Assembly: GCA_913009925.1 (NCBI GenBank)
Contig: CAJVWY010000073.1
Span: 1 to 6,193 of the forward strand
Direction of reading: 5' to 3'
Origin: an uncultured bacterium
GTDB taxonomy: Bacteria > Actinomycetota > Thermoleophilia > BMS3ABIN01
Length of the DNA stretch: 6,193 bases
Below the pieces are notes generated by a model. It was given only the letters and a program-made list of their open reading frames with translations. It was not told where the DNA came from and did not search any database. Made by a program: the position numbers and the translations under genes. The first letter of the stretch is position 1, and every line of letters starts with the position of its first letter. This document shows positions 1 through 6,139 of this stretch, piece after piece.

Positions 1-41
1 CGACTTGTTTCTCTGTAGGTCTACTTCTTTTTTTTTTTTTT
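1..41. other. Sequencing read-through noise and poly-T (artefact)
   Basis: This is non-biological sequence. It lies outside the P5 adapter and consists of about 26 bases of low-quality-looking sequence followed by a T run up to position 41. The pattern matches the reverse complement of a read that passed through a short insert, then the whole adapter, and then entered poly-A and noise. It mirrors the right end of the contig. It should be trimmed. Confidence 0.9.
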
Positions 42-99
42 AATGATACGGCGACCACCGAGATCTACACTCTTTCCCTACACGACGCTCTTCCGATCT
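42..99 (+). other. Illumina P5 / TruSeq universal adapter (artefact)
   Basis: All 58 bases match the TruSeq universal adapter as I know it, from AATGATACGGCGACCACCGA to the terminal GCTCTTCCGATCT. Genuine insert starts at about position 100. In the rsmH frame the adapter is open from position 47 and encodes a peptide ending FPTRRSSDL. On the other strand it encodes GRASCRERV and EERRVGKECRSRW. These are familiar adapter-derived peptides, so any ORF covering this stretch is spurious here. Confidence 0.98.
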
Positions 100-100
100 T

Positions 101-265
101 GTGGGTAAGTGCGAGTGCCCGCCGGACCTGCCCCAGTGTGTTTGCGGCGCCGAAGCCTCCATCAAGGTACTCACCCGCCGGCCGGTGACGCCGTCGGCGG
201 GCGAGATAGGAGAGAACCCGCGGGCGCAGTCGGCCAAACTGAGGGCAGCGGAGAAACTGGGCTAG
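101..265 (+). CDS. rsmH: 16S rRNA (cytosine(1402)-N(4))-methyltransferase RsmH, C-terminal fragment
   Basis: The gene is partial: its 5' end is cut by the adapter junction, leaving 54 codons and a TAG stop. RsmH (MraW) uses S-adenosylmethionine to N4-methylate C1402 in the decoding centre of 16S rRNA. The fragment starts VGKCECPPDLPQCVCG, the Cys-rich segment (CxC, then CxC) typical of the RsmH C-terminus. It continues with KVLTRRPVTPS and NPRAQSAKLRAAEKLG, the family's hallmark ending (NPRARSAKLRAAE). It has no start codon because the methyltransferase domain lies off the contig. The stop is 7 nt before ftsL and overlaps its Shine-Dalgarno region, as in the standard dcw order rsmH-ftsL-ftsI. 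The identification is by motif recognition. The frame stays open leftward into adapter, so a naive gene call would add about 18 false residues. Confidence 0.9.
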   Translation: MGKCECPPDLPQCVCGAEASIKVLTRRPVTPSAGEIGENPRAQSAKLRAAEKLG

Positions 266-272
266 GGGAGAG

Positions 273-743
273 ATGGCTGGAGCCACCCAAAAAAACTGGG
301 GTTTTACCGAGATAACCGCCAAGTTCGAGCAGCAGCCGCAGCGGGAGCGCCGTCAGCGGCGGGAGCGGCCCGCCCTCGAACCGGCCGGCCGTGTGCAGGT
401 ACGCGCGCGGGGCATGATACATACAGGCTTCTGGCTGAGTGCGGTGGCCGTCTGCCTCATCGGCCTGGTGGCGTTGCACGTGGGCATCCTCAAGAAGAAC
501 ATCGAGTACAACCAGCTGGTGGATGAAAAGAACACCCTGGCTGCGGATAATTCCCGTCTGTCGAGCGAGGTTGCCGCTCTCAGATCGCCGCAGCGCATCG
601 AGGAGATAGCCACCGGACCCCTGGGCATGGTTGCTCCCAAAACCCTGGCGTATGTCTATATCGGCCCTTCAGGTCCTGGACAGGACTACGCGCAACTGGA
701 CGCCCCGGAAGGGGCCGGCTACGGTCGGGCGGCGTCCCCCTAG
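273..743 (+). CDS. ftsL: FtsL-type cell division protein (single-pass membrane, coiled coil)
   Basis: The product is 156 aa. FtsL is a bitopic divisome protein that works with FtsB (DivIC) and FtsQ (DivIB) to recruit and activate septal peptidoglycan synthesis. Residues 1-50 form a polar, presumably cytoplasmic tail that is very rich in Arg, Gln and Glu (about 17-36). A single membrane segment spans about 53-72 (WLSAVAVCLIGLVALHV). A coiled-coil-like stretch follows at about 75-105, ending in SEVAALRSPQRIEEIATGPLGM. The 'RSPQRIEEIA...LGM..P' pattern is typical of FtsL and DivIC proteins of high-GC bacteria. The tail from about 131 is Gly/Pro-rich. The ATG at 273 has a purine-rich site close upstream (AGGGGAG, 264-270), with tight spacing. 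FtsL proteins diverge strongly, so the call rests on topology, signature and position between rsmH and ftsI. Confidence 0.82.
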   Translation: MAGATQKNWGFTEITAKFEQQPQRERRQRRERPALEPAGRVQVRARGMIHTGFWLSAVAVCLIGLVALHVGILKKNIEYNQLVDEKNTLAADNSRLSSEVAALRSPQRIEEIATGPLGMVAPKTLAYVYIGPSGPGQDYAQLDAPEGAGYGRAASP

Positions 744-744
744 G

Positions 745-2409
745 ATGACGGTGATAGGCAATCCGGACAGACGGATTCGCTGGATTATACTGAGCTTCTC
801 GATATTCTTCTGCGCCATCGTCGTCAGGGCCGTCTTCCTCCAGGCGGTGAACGCCGATGAGCTCTCCGCCCTCGCCGATGAACAGCATGTCCAGCAGATA
901 GAACTGCCGGCGCGCCGCGGCACCATCTACGACCGTTTCGGCAACGAGCTGGCTGTGGGCCAGGAGACCAAGACCATCTACGCCACCCCCTACCTCATCG
1001 ATGACCCGCTGGCGGTCGCCGAGACCCTGGCGCCCATAGTGCATATGGACTCCAAGGACCTGCTCGCTACCCTGTCGGATAAGAACGCCGGTTTCGTCTA
1101 CGTGGCGCGCAAGGTGGAACCCGAAGTGGCGGCGGCGGTGGAAGACGAGAATATACCCGGCCTGGGCGTCATGACCGAGGAGAAGAGGGTGTATCCACAG
1201 GGATCGCTGGCGGCGCAGGTGCTGGGCTATGCCGGCACCGATAACCAGGGCCTGGCGGGCATGGAGCTGCAGATGGATGATGACCTGTCGGGCACCGGCG
1301 GCCGGGAGCGCGTCATCACCGATGCCGGCGGTAAACACATCGAGATGCTGAGCCTGGAAGAAGGCACCCGCGGCACCGATGTCTGGCTGACTATTGACCA
1401 GTCGCTCCAGTTCGAGACGGAGAAGATCCTCACCGAGACGGTGAAGGAGTGGGACGCCAAAAGCGCCATGGCCATCATCATGAACCCGGACACCGGCGAG
1501 ATCTACGCCATGGTCAACGTGCCTACCGCCGACGCCAACGAATTCAACCACCTGCCGGACGAGGCGCGGCGCAACCGGGCGGTGACCGACACCTATGAGC
1601 CGGGTTCGGTCTTCAAGGCGTTCACCGCTACCGCCGGGCTGGAGGACGGGGCCATACTGCCCGGCGAGATCCTGCACCTGCCGGTCACTCTGGAGCTGGG
1701 TGACCGAACCATACATGACTCCTATGACCGCGAGCCGGTGGACTGGGACCTGGAAACCATCCTGGAGAATTCCAGCAATATCGGCGCCGTTACCATAGCG
1801 ATGCGCGACGGCGCCGAGAATCTGGAATCCTGGATTCACAAGATGGGCTTCGGATCGACTACCGGTATTGACTTCCCCGGCGAGGCGGAGGGGATCGTCC
1901 TGCCGCTGGACCAGTGGTCCGGCTCCACTATCGGTAATGTCCCTATCGGACAGGGAATATCGGTCACCGCCATCCAGATGGTTGCCGGTTACGCGGCCAT
2001 CGCCAACGGTGGCATCGCCGTAACGCCGCGGCTTGTTTACCGGGTCGGCGACCAGACGCTCCAGTCCCGGCCGGGGAAACGGCTTATCAGTGAACGGACC
2101 ACCAGTATACTGCGGAAGTACCTCACCACCGTGGTCGAGGGCAAAGGGGCGCCGCTGGCGCAGGTCGAGGGTTACACGGTCGCCGGCAAGACCGGGACCG
2201 CCCAGAAACCCCTGCCCGACGGCAGCGGTTACTCCAACGAGAACTATATCGGCTCCTTCATCGGCTTCGCGCCCGTATCCGATCCCAAGGTAGTAATCCT
2301 GGTGATGGTGGACGAGCCCCACCCCCTCGGAACCGGCGCCGCCGTGGCGGCGCCGGCCTTCCAGAAGATAGCCCAGTTCACCCTGCAGAAGATGAGCATC
2401 GCTCCATGA
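745..2409 (+). CDS. ftsI: Septal peptidoglycan D,D-transpeptidase FtsI (class B penicillin-binding protein)
   Basis: The product is 554 aa, within the usual range. It crosslinks peptidoglycan at the division septum and is a beta-lactam target. It has a short cytoplasmic N-terminus, one membrane anchor (about 11-33) and a periplasmic or extracellular dimerisation domain containing the conserved RRGTIYDRFG at 57-66. The transpeptidase domain carries all three active-site motifs: S288-V-F-K291 with nucleophile Ser288, S343-S-N345, and K482-T-G-T485. The protein stops soon after the KTGT motif, so it has no PASTA repeats. The frame is open back to 631 inside ftsL. ATG 745, one base after the ftsL stop, is preferred because it places a normal short tail before the anchor. 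GTG 751 is possible. No strong Shine-Dalgarno is visible, so translation is probably coupled to ftsL. The exact FtsI versus other class B PBP label comes from context. Confidence 0.93.
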   Translation: MTVIGNPDRRIRWIILSFSIFFCAIVVRAVFLQAVNADELSALADEQHVQQIELPARRGTIYDRFGNELAVGQETKTIYATPYLIDDPLAVAETLAPIVHMDSKDLLATLSDKNAGFVYVARKVEPEVAAAVEDENIPGLGVMTEEKRVYPQGSLAAQVLGYAGTDNQGLAGMELQMDDDLSGTGGRERVITDAGGKHIEMLSLEEGTRGTDVWLTIDQSLQFETEKILTETVKEWDAKSAMAIIMNPDTGEIYAMVNVPTADANEFNHLPDEARRNRAVTDTYEPGSVFKAFTATAGLEDGAILPGEILHLPVTLELGDRTIHDSYDREPVDWDLETILENSSNIGAVTIAMRDGAENLESWIHKMGFGSTTGIDFPGEAEGIVLPLDQWSGSTIGNVPIGQGISVTAIQMVAGYAAIANGGIAVTPRLVYRVGDQTLQSRPGKRLISERTTSILRKYLTTVVEGKGAPLAQVEGYTVAGKTGTAQKPLPDGSGYSNENYIGSFIGFAPVSDPKVVILVMVDEPHPLGTGAAVAAPAFQKIAQFTLQKMSIAP

Positions 2410-2479
2410 AGGTAAGGCAGGACAACCGGGCCGGTCAGAGGATGATATGCGGTATGCAATCGTGTAAGATAACACGCTA

Positions 2480-2743
2480 ATGAGGACGGAATCTTATCTC
2501 ACCCGTCTTGACGGCCTGCTGGCCACCGCGGTCTACCATCCCCGAAAAACGCACAATAGTTTTGGGACACTCGAATACTGGCATGTCCCGCTGGGCAGGG
2601 TTACCGGTTCCCCGCCCGGTCTGGCCAGCACCACGGTGACAACCATTCCCGGGAACGGTCGTTGTCACGCGGCCATCGACAGACTGGGAGTGAACAGCTC
2701 CGCCACGCCGGTCTGCGGCTACCGCCTGTCCCTGCACAGGTAG
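2480..2743 (+). CDS. Possible small ORF, unknown function
   Basis: The 87-aa predicted product starts MRTESYLTRLDGLLATAVYH. I recognise no family, signal peptide, membrane segment or Mur ligase motif. It is rich in Ser, Thr, Arg and His, as random GC-rich translations often are. For coding: the start overlaps the stop of the preceding 24-codon ORF (TAATG), the stop is 7 nt before murF, it fills the gap almost exactly, and about 63 of 87 codons end in G or C. Against coding: no Shine-Dalgarno precedes the start, there is no homology I can name, and several inverted repeats lie inside it. It may be a remnant of a lost gene, a new small gene or chance. Confidence 0.22.
   Translation: MRTESYLTRLDGLLATAVYHPRKTHNSFGTLEYWHVPLGRVTGSPPGLASTTVTTIPGNGRCHAAIDRLGVNSSATPVCGYRLSLHR
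2564..2668 (+). promoter_or_regulatory. Cluster of potential RNA stem-loops upstream of murF
   Basis: Three consecutive inverted repeats could fold in the transcript. GGGACA (2564-2569) pairs with TGTCCC (2584-2589). GGGCAGGG (2593-2600) pairs with CCCCGCCC (2610-2617) with one A-C mismatch, a 9-base loop and flanking pairs. GTGACAAC (2636-2643) pairs perfectly with GTTGTCAC (2661-2668) around a 17-base loop containing the palindrome TTCCCGGGAA. A shorter hairpin (CCTGT 2725-2729 with ACAGG 2736-2740) abuts the murF ribosome-binding site. This could be a structured leader, a processing site or a protein-binding site. It matches no RNA family I know, and GC-rich DNA gives chance pairings. Confidence 0.25.
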
Positions 2744-2750
2744 GGAGCGG

Positions 2751-4217
2751 ATGCCGGGAACCACCATACAACCATATAGAGAATTGATAACCCTGACGGT
2801 ACAAGAGATTTGCCAGGCCTGTAAAGGCGAGCTGCTGGCCGGCTCGCCCCATCTGGCCGTAGATACGGTTTCCACCGACACCCGCGCCGACCCGGCGGGG
2901 TCTCTGTTTATCGGTCTTAAAGGTGAACGGTTCGATGGCGGCGATTTCGCTGCGGAAGCTCTGGAGCGGGGGGCGGCCGGCGTCCTGGCGGAAGGAGCGG
3001 CGGCCCGGCGGCTGGCCGCGGCGCTGCCGCCCGGGACGGGCGGCAGCGCCGTCATAATCGCCGTAGCCGACAGCAGAGCCGCCCTGCGGGAGATCGCCGC
3101 GCTGTCGGCGCGCCGCAGCGGCGCCAGGATAGTGGCTATCACCGGCAGCAGCGGCAAGACCTCCACCAAGGACATACTGTTCGGCCTGCTGCGGACGCAG
3201 ATGCCGGTTGTCGCCAGCCGGGACAGTTTCAACAACGAGGTAGGCGTGCCCCTGACTCTGCTGGAGGCTGACAGTGCCACCGAAGCCATCATCGTGGAGA
3301 TGGGGATGCAGGAACCCGGAGAGATAGGCGAACTGTGCCGCGCAGCGGCCCCGGACTTCGCCGTCATCACCAATATCGGTCCGGCCCATCTGGAGTACGC
3401 GGGCAGCATGGAGAATATAGCCGCCGGAAAAGCGGAGATAGCCGCCTGCCTGCCGCCGGGAGGCGGCCTGGTGGTGCCGTTCGGCGAAACGATGCTGGAG
3501 CCACACCTGGCGGGACTGGATGTGGAGAAGATCACCTTCGGCTTCGATGTCCAGGCGGATATCCACCCGGTAAGCGAGACCGTCACCGGCGGCAGTCTCC
3601 ACGCCACCATCGACTGCGCCGGCCGGGAAGTGGAGATGGAGTTCAATTTTGCGGCGCGGCACCACTTGCTCAATGCCATGGCGGCGTTGGGAGCCTATAT
3701 GCTTATGGGACAGCCGCTGGCGGCGGCGCCGGACGCGGCGGCGGCGATCCGGCTTTCCCCCCGGCGGGGCGAACATATCCAGGCGCCAGACGGCATCCTG
3801 CTTATCGATGACTGTTACAACGCCAACCCCCTTTCCATGGAGTCATCTCTGGAGTATCTTCTGGCCACGGCTCCGGGGAGGAGGACGGTGGCCATCCTGG
3901 GGGACATGGGGGAACTGGGTCTGCGGGCGGAAGAATATCACCGCCGCGTGGGCGGCCGGGCGGCGGCCCTGGGTGTGGACCTGCTGGTAGGGGTCGGCCC
4001 GCTGGCCGCGGCATATGTCGAGGGCGCCCGGGCGAAGGACGGCGGGCGCCGGGACCGGCACCTGCCCGACTGCGACAGCGCCATCGCCTCCGTGAAAGAT
4101 ATGCTCGAGCCGGGAGACGTGGTGCTGGTGAAGGCTTCGCGGTTCATGATGCTGGAACAGCTTGTTTCCGCTCTTGCCGCAGCCGCTGGCGGCAGCGCGC
4201 CGGATAAGGAGGGCTAA
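2751..4217 (+). CDS. murF: UDP-N-acetylmuramoyl-tripeptide--D-alanyl-D-alanine ligase MurF
   Basis: The product is 488 aa, slightly long for MurF (about 450-460). This cytoplasmic ATP-dependent ligase adds D-Ala-D-Ala to UDP-MurNAc-tripeptide, completing the pentapeptide. The N-terminal substrate-binding domain includes VSTDTRADPAGSLFIGLKGE. The ATP loop is ITGSSGKTSTK with Lys136, the MurF form rather than the GTNGKTT of MurE or MurD. Next come F-N161-N-E-VGVPLTLLE, MGMQEPGEIGEL, N208-IGPAHLE and the MENIAAGKAEI segment. The C-terminal domain has the signature D353-DCYNANPLSMESSLEYL. The ATG at 2751 follows GGGAG at 2743-2747 with short spacing; TTG 2784 is a weaker alternative. One base separates its stop from mraY, so the two are surely co-transcribed. 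Small Ala- and Gly-rich stretches (about residues 74-100 and 322-334) probably account for the extra length. Confidence 0.96.
   Translation: MPGTTIQPYRELITLTVQEICQACKGELLAGSPHLAVDTVSTDTRADPAGSLFIGLKGERFDGGDFAAEALERGAAGVLAEGAAARRLAAALPPGTGGSAVIIAVADSRAALREIAALSARRSGARIVAITGSSGKTSTKDILFGLLRTQMPVVASRDSFNNEVGVPLTLLEADSATEAIIVEMGMQEPGEIGELCRAAAPDFAVITNIGPAHLEYAGSMENIAAGKAEIAACLPPGGGLVVPFGETMLEPHLAGLDVEKITFGFDVQADIHPVSETVTGGSLHATIDCAGREVEMEFNFAARHHLLNAMAALGAYMLMGQPLAAAPDAAAAIRLSPRRGEHIQAPDGILLIDDCYNANPLSMESSLEYLLATAPGRRTVAILGDMGELGLRAEEYHRRVGGRAAALGVDLLVGVGPLAAAYVEGARAKDGGRRDRHLPDCDSAIASVKDMLEPGDVVLVKASRFMMLEQLVSALAAAAGGSAPDKEG
4206..4212 (+). promoter_or_regulatory. Ribosome-binding site that fixes the mraY start
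   Basis: AAGGAGG is a near-perfect Shine-Dalgarno sequence lying inside the last codons of murF, 6 nt before ATG 4219. It supports that start over the in-frame ATG at 4162, which would add 19 residues overlapping murF that look unlike any MraY N-terminus. Confidence 0.85.
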
Positions 4218-4218
4218 C

Positions 4219-5190
4219 ATGTTCCAGCTGCTGGCAGCCGGGCTGGCCGCCATGCTCATCACCCTGTTCCTGGGACCAAAATTCATCGAGTTTCTCAAGC
4301 ACAATGAATTCAGACAGGAGGTCCGCGAGGAAGGGCCCCAGGCTCACCGTGAGAGCAAACAGGGGATCCCTACCCTGGGCGGTCTGCTGATCCTGGCGGG
4401 TTCCATAGTGCCCTTCCTCATCCTGGGAAGGTGGACCGTCGGCGGCTTCGTGGTAATACTCACCATCGTCGGCTGTGCCGCCATCGGCTTTGCCGATGAC
4501 ATGGCCAAGATCAGGAAGAAACGCTCCCTGGGCCTCAGGGCACGGGGCAAGCTGGGCCTGCAGCTTGGCCTTTCCGTTACCGTGGGCCTCATCGCCGTGC
4601 GTTACGGGGGCATCGGCGAGACTATCAACATCCCCATGAGCGACTACGCCTTCGACGTGGGTATCGCCTATTATTTCATCATCTTTCTGGTGGTGGCGGG
4701 GACCTCCAACGCGGTCAACCTCACCGATGGTCTGGACGGCCTGGCGGCGGGCGCGGTAGCGGTGACAATGCTCACCTACACCGGCATCGCTTTTCTCACC
4801 GGCCAGATCGAACTGGGCATCATCTCCGCCTGCGTGGTCGGTGCCTGCGTCGGCTTCCTGTGGTTCAACTCCTTCCCGGCGGAGGTGTTCATGGGCGATA
4901 CGGGCTCCATGGCGCTGGGAGGCGCTATCGCCGCCATGGCGGTGCTGACCAAGACGGAGATCCTGCTGCTGGTAATCGGCGCCATCTTCGTCGCCGAAAC
5001 GGTCTCGGTCATCATCCAGGTGTTGAGCTACCGCCTCTTCAGCAAACGCGTCTTTCTCATGACTCCCATCCATCACCATTTCGAGTTGATGGACTGGTCG
5101 GAGACCAAGATCATTATGCGTTTCTGGATCGTCGGCAGCATTTTTGCCGCCACCGGATTTACCCTCTTTTACCTTTCCACCGGGAGGTGA
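4219..5190 (+). CDS. mraY: Phospho-N-acetylmuramoyl-pentapeptide-transferase MraY
   Basis: The product is 323 aa, the usual length for the short MraY type. This integral membrane enzyme transfers phospho-MurNAc-pentapeptide from UDP to undecaprenyl phosphate, giving lipid I. It has about ten hydrophobic segments from residue 4 to the C-terminus. Visible signatures are KQGIPTLGG (48-55), the catalytic Asp pair in GFADD (D93-D94) followed by a basic loop KIRKKRSLGLRARGK, S163-NAVNLTDGLDGLAAG, FMGDTGS (224-230, with D227 as the third conserved Asp) and MTPIHHHFE (281-289) with the HHH triad. The first motif has Ile where most MraY proteins have Thr (GTPTMGG), a mild variation. It starts one base after the murF stop from a strong ribosome-binding site. 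The related transferases WecA and TagO are unlikely given the HHHFE motif and the mur context. Confidence 0.97.
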   Translation: MFQLLAAGLAAMLITLFLGPKFIEFLKHNEFRQEVREEGPQAHRESKQGIPTLGGLLILAGSIVPFLILGRWTVGGFVVILTIVGCAAIGFADDMAKIRKKRSLGLRARGKLGLQLGLSVTVGLIAVRYGGIGETINIPMSDYAFDVGIAYYFIIFLVVAGTSNAVNLTDGLDGLAAGAVAVTMLTYTGIAFLTGQIELGIISACVVGACVGFLWFNSFPAEVFMGDTGSMALGGAIAAMAVLTKTEILLLVIGAIFVAETVSVIIQVLSYRLFSKRVFLMTPIHHHFELMDWSETKIIMRFWIVGSIFAATGFTLFYLSTGR

Positions 5191-5195
5191 CCGTG

Positions 5196-5246
5196 ATGAG
5201 GGATGAGCGGCCGCCGGCTGCCTATCGGGGGGAGCCGGGGCCATGA
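5196..5246 (+). other. 16-codon mini-ORF overlapping the murD start (possible coupling leader)
   Basis: The ORF reads MRDERPPAAYRGEPGP and then TGA; GTG at 5193 could also start it. GGGAGG at 5182-5187 sits 8 nt before the ATG. Its stop overlaps the murD start as ATGA (5243-5246), the usual arrangement for termination-reinitiation. The peptide is unlike anything I recognise and is probably without function of its own. It may be chance, since murD has its own GGAG. Confidence 0.25.
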
Positions 5247-6073
5247 AGGTTCCTGAGCTCGCCGGAGTCCAGCGCCTGCTCATCGTGGGCATGGCCCGTT
5301 CCGGTATCGCCGCCGCCCGGGCGGCGCGGCGGATGCTGCCCCACATTGAGGTGGTCATCGCCGACCGGCAGGCGCAGCCCGAAGCCGCCGGCGACGTCGA
5401 CTCTCTGAAAGCGGCAGGCATCCAGTTGGCGATGGGCCGTGAGGACCATACCCTGCTGGACGGTTGCGGCCTGGTGATAAAGAGCCCCGGCGTTCCCAGT
5501 GACATATCCCTGATCGAGGAGGCTCATCATCGGGGGATCCCGGTCTGGGGCGAGGTGGAGTTCGCCTGGCGTTTCCTGGAGAACCCGCTCATCGGTGTCA
5601 CCGGTACCAACGGCAAGACCACTACCACCGAGCTCATCGGCCATATACTCAGCAGCTCCGGCTGCACCTGCCGCGTAGTGGGCAACGTGGGTACTCCCAT
5701 CTCTTCGCTGGTGGGCAAGGTGGGCGAGGATGACATCCTGGTGGCGGAGCTGTCCAGCTTCCAGATCGAGGACAGCATCCTCCTGAGGCCGGACGTGGCA
5801 GTACTGCTCAACCTGGCTGAGGACCACCTGGACCGTTACCCTGACATCGACAGTTACTTCGCAGCCAAGATGCTCATATTCGCCAACCAGCAGCAGGGGG
5901 ACCTGGCGGTGCTCAACCTGGACAATCCGGCCATACGGGAGATGGACATACCGGGCGCGGCGGGTCGGCTATGGTACGGCCGTGACGCGCGCGGGGACCG
6001 CTCCGGCCCGGGGTCCGGGCGTCCCCTGGTTTACTTCAGCGGCGGCGATATCCGCTACGATCAGGCGCGTTTG
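5243..6073 (+). CDS. murD: UDP-N-acetylmuramoyl-L-alanine--D-glutamate ligase MurD, N-terminal part
   Basis: The gene is cut at its 3' end by the adapter junction. 277 genuine codons remain of about 450. MurD is a cytoplasmic ATP-dependent ligase that adds D-Glu to UDP-MurNAc-L-Ala. The N-terminal Rossmann-like domain has LLIVGMARSGIAAAR and IKSPGVP. The central ATPase domain has GVTGTNGKTTTTE with Lys125, E169-LSSFQIE, LNLAED194-HLDRY, and AAK209, the likely carbamylated lysine of the family. The C-terminal domain is missing. ATG 5243 is the only possible start, because the frame has TGA at 5204 and no other start codon between. GGAG at 5231-5234 is well spaced. The frame stays open through the adapter to the end of the contig, so a naive call would add 40 false residues beginning RSEEHTSELQS. 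Confidence 0.95.
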
Positions 6074-6139
6074 AGATCGGAAGAGCACACGTCTGAACTC
6101 CAGTCACATTCCTTTATCTCGTATGCCGTCGTCTGCTTG
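6074..6139 (+). other. Illumina P7 / TruSeq indexed adapter (artefact)
   Basis: AGATCGGAAGAGCACACGTC begins a full TruSeq indexed adapter. The index bases at 6108-6115 are ATTCCTTT, which I recall as TruSeq index 27. The adapter then continues to GTATGCCGTC and TCTGCTTG. One base differs from the standard adapter: G at 6131 where T is expected. Biological sequence ends at 6073. Confidence 0.98.

Larger units (their letters stand above)
2410..2750 (+). other. ftsI-murF interval with no recognised gene; position normally held by murE
   Basis: This 341-bp stretch breaks an otherwise tightly packed operon. murE lies between ftsI and murF in many bacteria, and nothing here resembles it: there is no GTNGKTT nucleotide-binding loop and no Mur ligase motif in any frame. 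The interval holds a 24-codon ORF starting at 2406 and an 87-codon ORF at 2480-2743. It also holds several inverted repeats: 2461-2476, 2564-2589, 2591-2619, 2636-2668 and 2725-2740. I see no convincing promoter; a TTGACG at 2508 has no matching -10 box. There is no hairpin with a T-run that would make a clear intrinsic terminator. Confidence 0.7.

Noticed and set aside
40..322. Minus-strand frames containing adapter sequence
   Set aside because: They end in peptides coded by the Illumina adapter (GRASCRERV, EERRVGKECRSRW) and otherwise run antisense to rsmH and ftsL.
631..744. Upstream in-frame ATG for ftsI at 631
   Set aside because: The 38 added residues would overlap ftsL and look like out-of-frame translation. 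Class B PBPs normally have a short tail before the anchor, which ATG 745 gives.
580..2475. A 631-codon open frame on the minus strand across ftsI
   Set aside because: It is the antisense shadow of ftsI, which carries all transpeptidase motifs on the + strand. Long antisense frames are common in GC-rich genes. The product is low-complexity in His, Gly and Arg and has no recognisable domain.
2508..2540. Possible promoter with a TTGACG -35 box in the gap
   Set aside because: No acceptable -10 hexamer lies 16-18 bases downstream (GTCTAC at 17). A single hexamer is expected by chance.
2636..2668. GTGACAAC/GTTGTCAC dyad as an intrinsic terminator or IS end
   Set aside because: No T-run follows the stem, so it is not a typical intrinsic terminator. 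No transposase, second inverted repeat copy or target-site duplication is visible.
3700..3760. GCG/GGC-rich triplet-like run in murF as a microsatellite
   Set aside because: It encodes an Ala-rich helix segment (AAAPDAAAAI) in frame and is irregular, as expected from GC-rich codon use.
2477..3776. Two overlapping minus-strand frames of about 400 codons across the gap and murF
   Set aside because: Both lie mostly antisense to murF, which is certain. Their products are Arg/Ala/Ser-rich without family motifs, and neither gives evidence for a gene in the gap.
4162..4218. Upstream in-frame ATG for mraY
   Set aside because: It would overlap murF by 56 bases and add a basic, non-conserved extension. 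The strong ribosome-binding site at 4206-4212 points to ATG 4219.
4144..5505. A 453-codon minus-strand frame across mraY and the start of murD
   Set aside because: It is a shadow of mraY and murD; its His/Asp/Gly-rich composition is typical of antisense translation of hydrophobic membrane protein genes.
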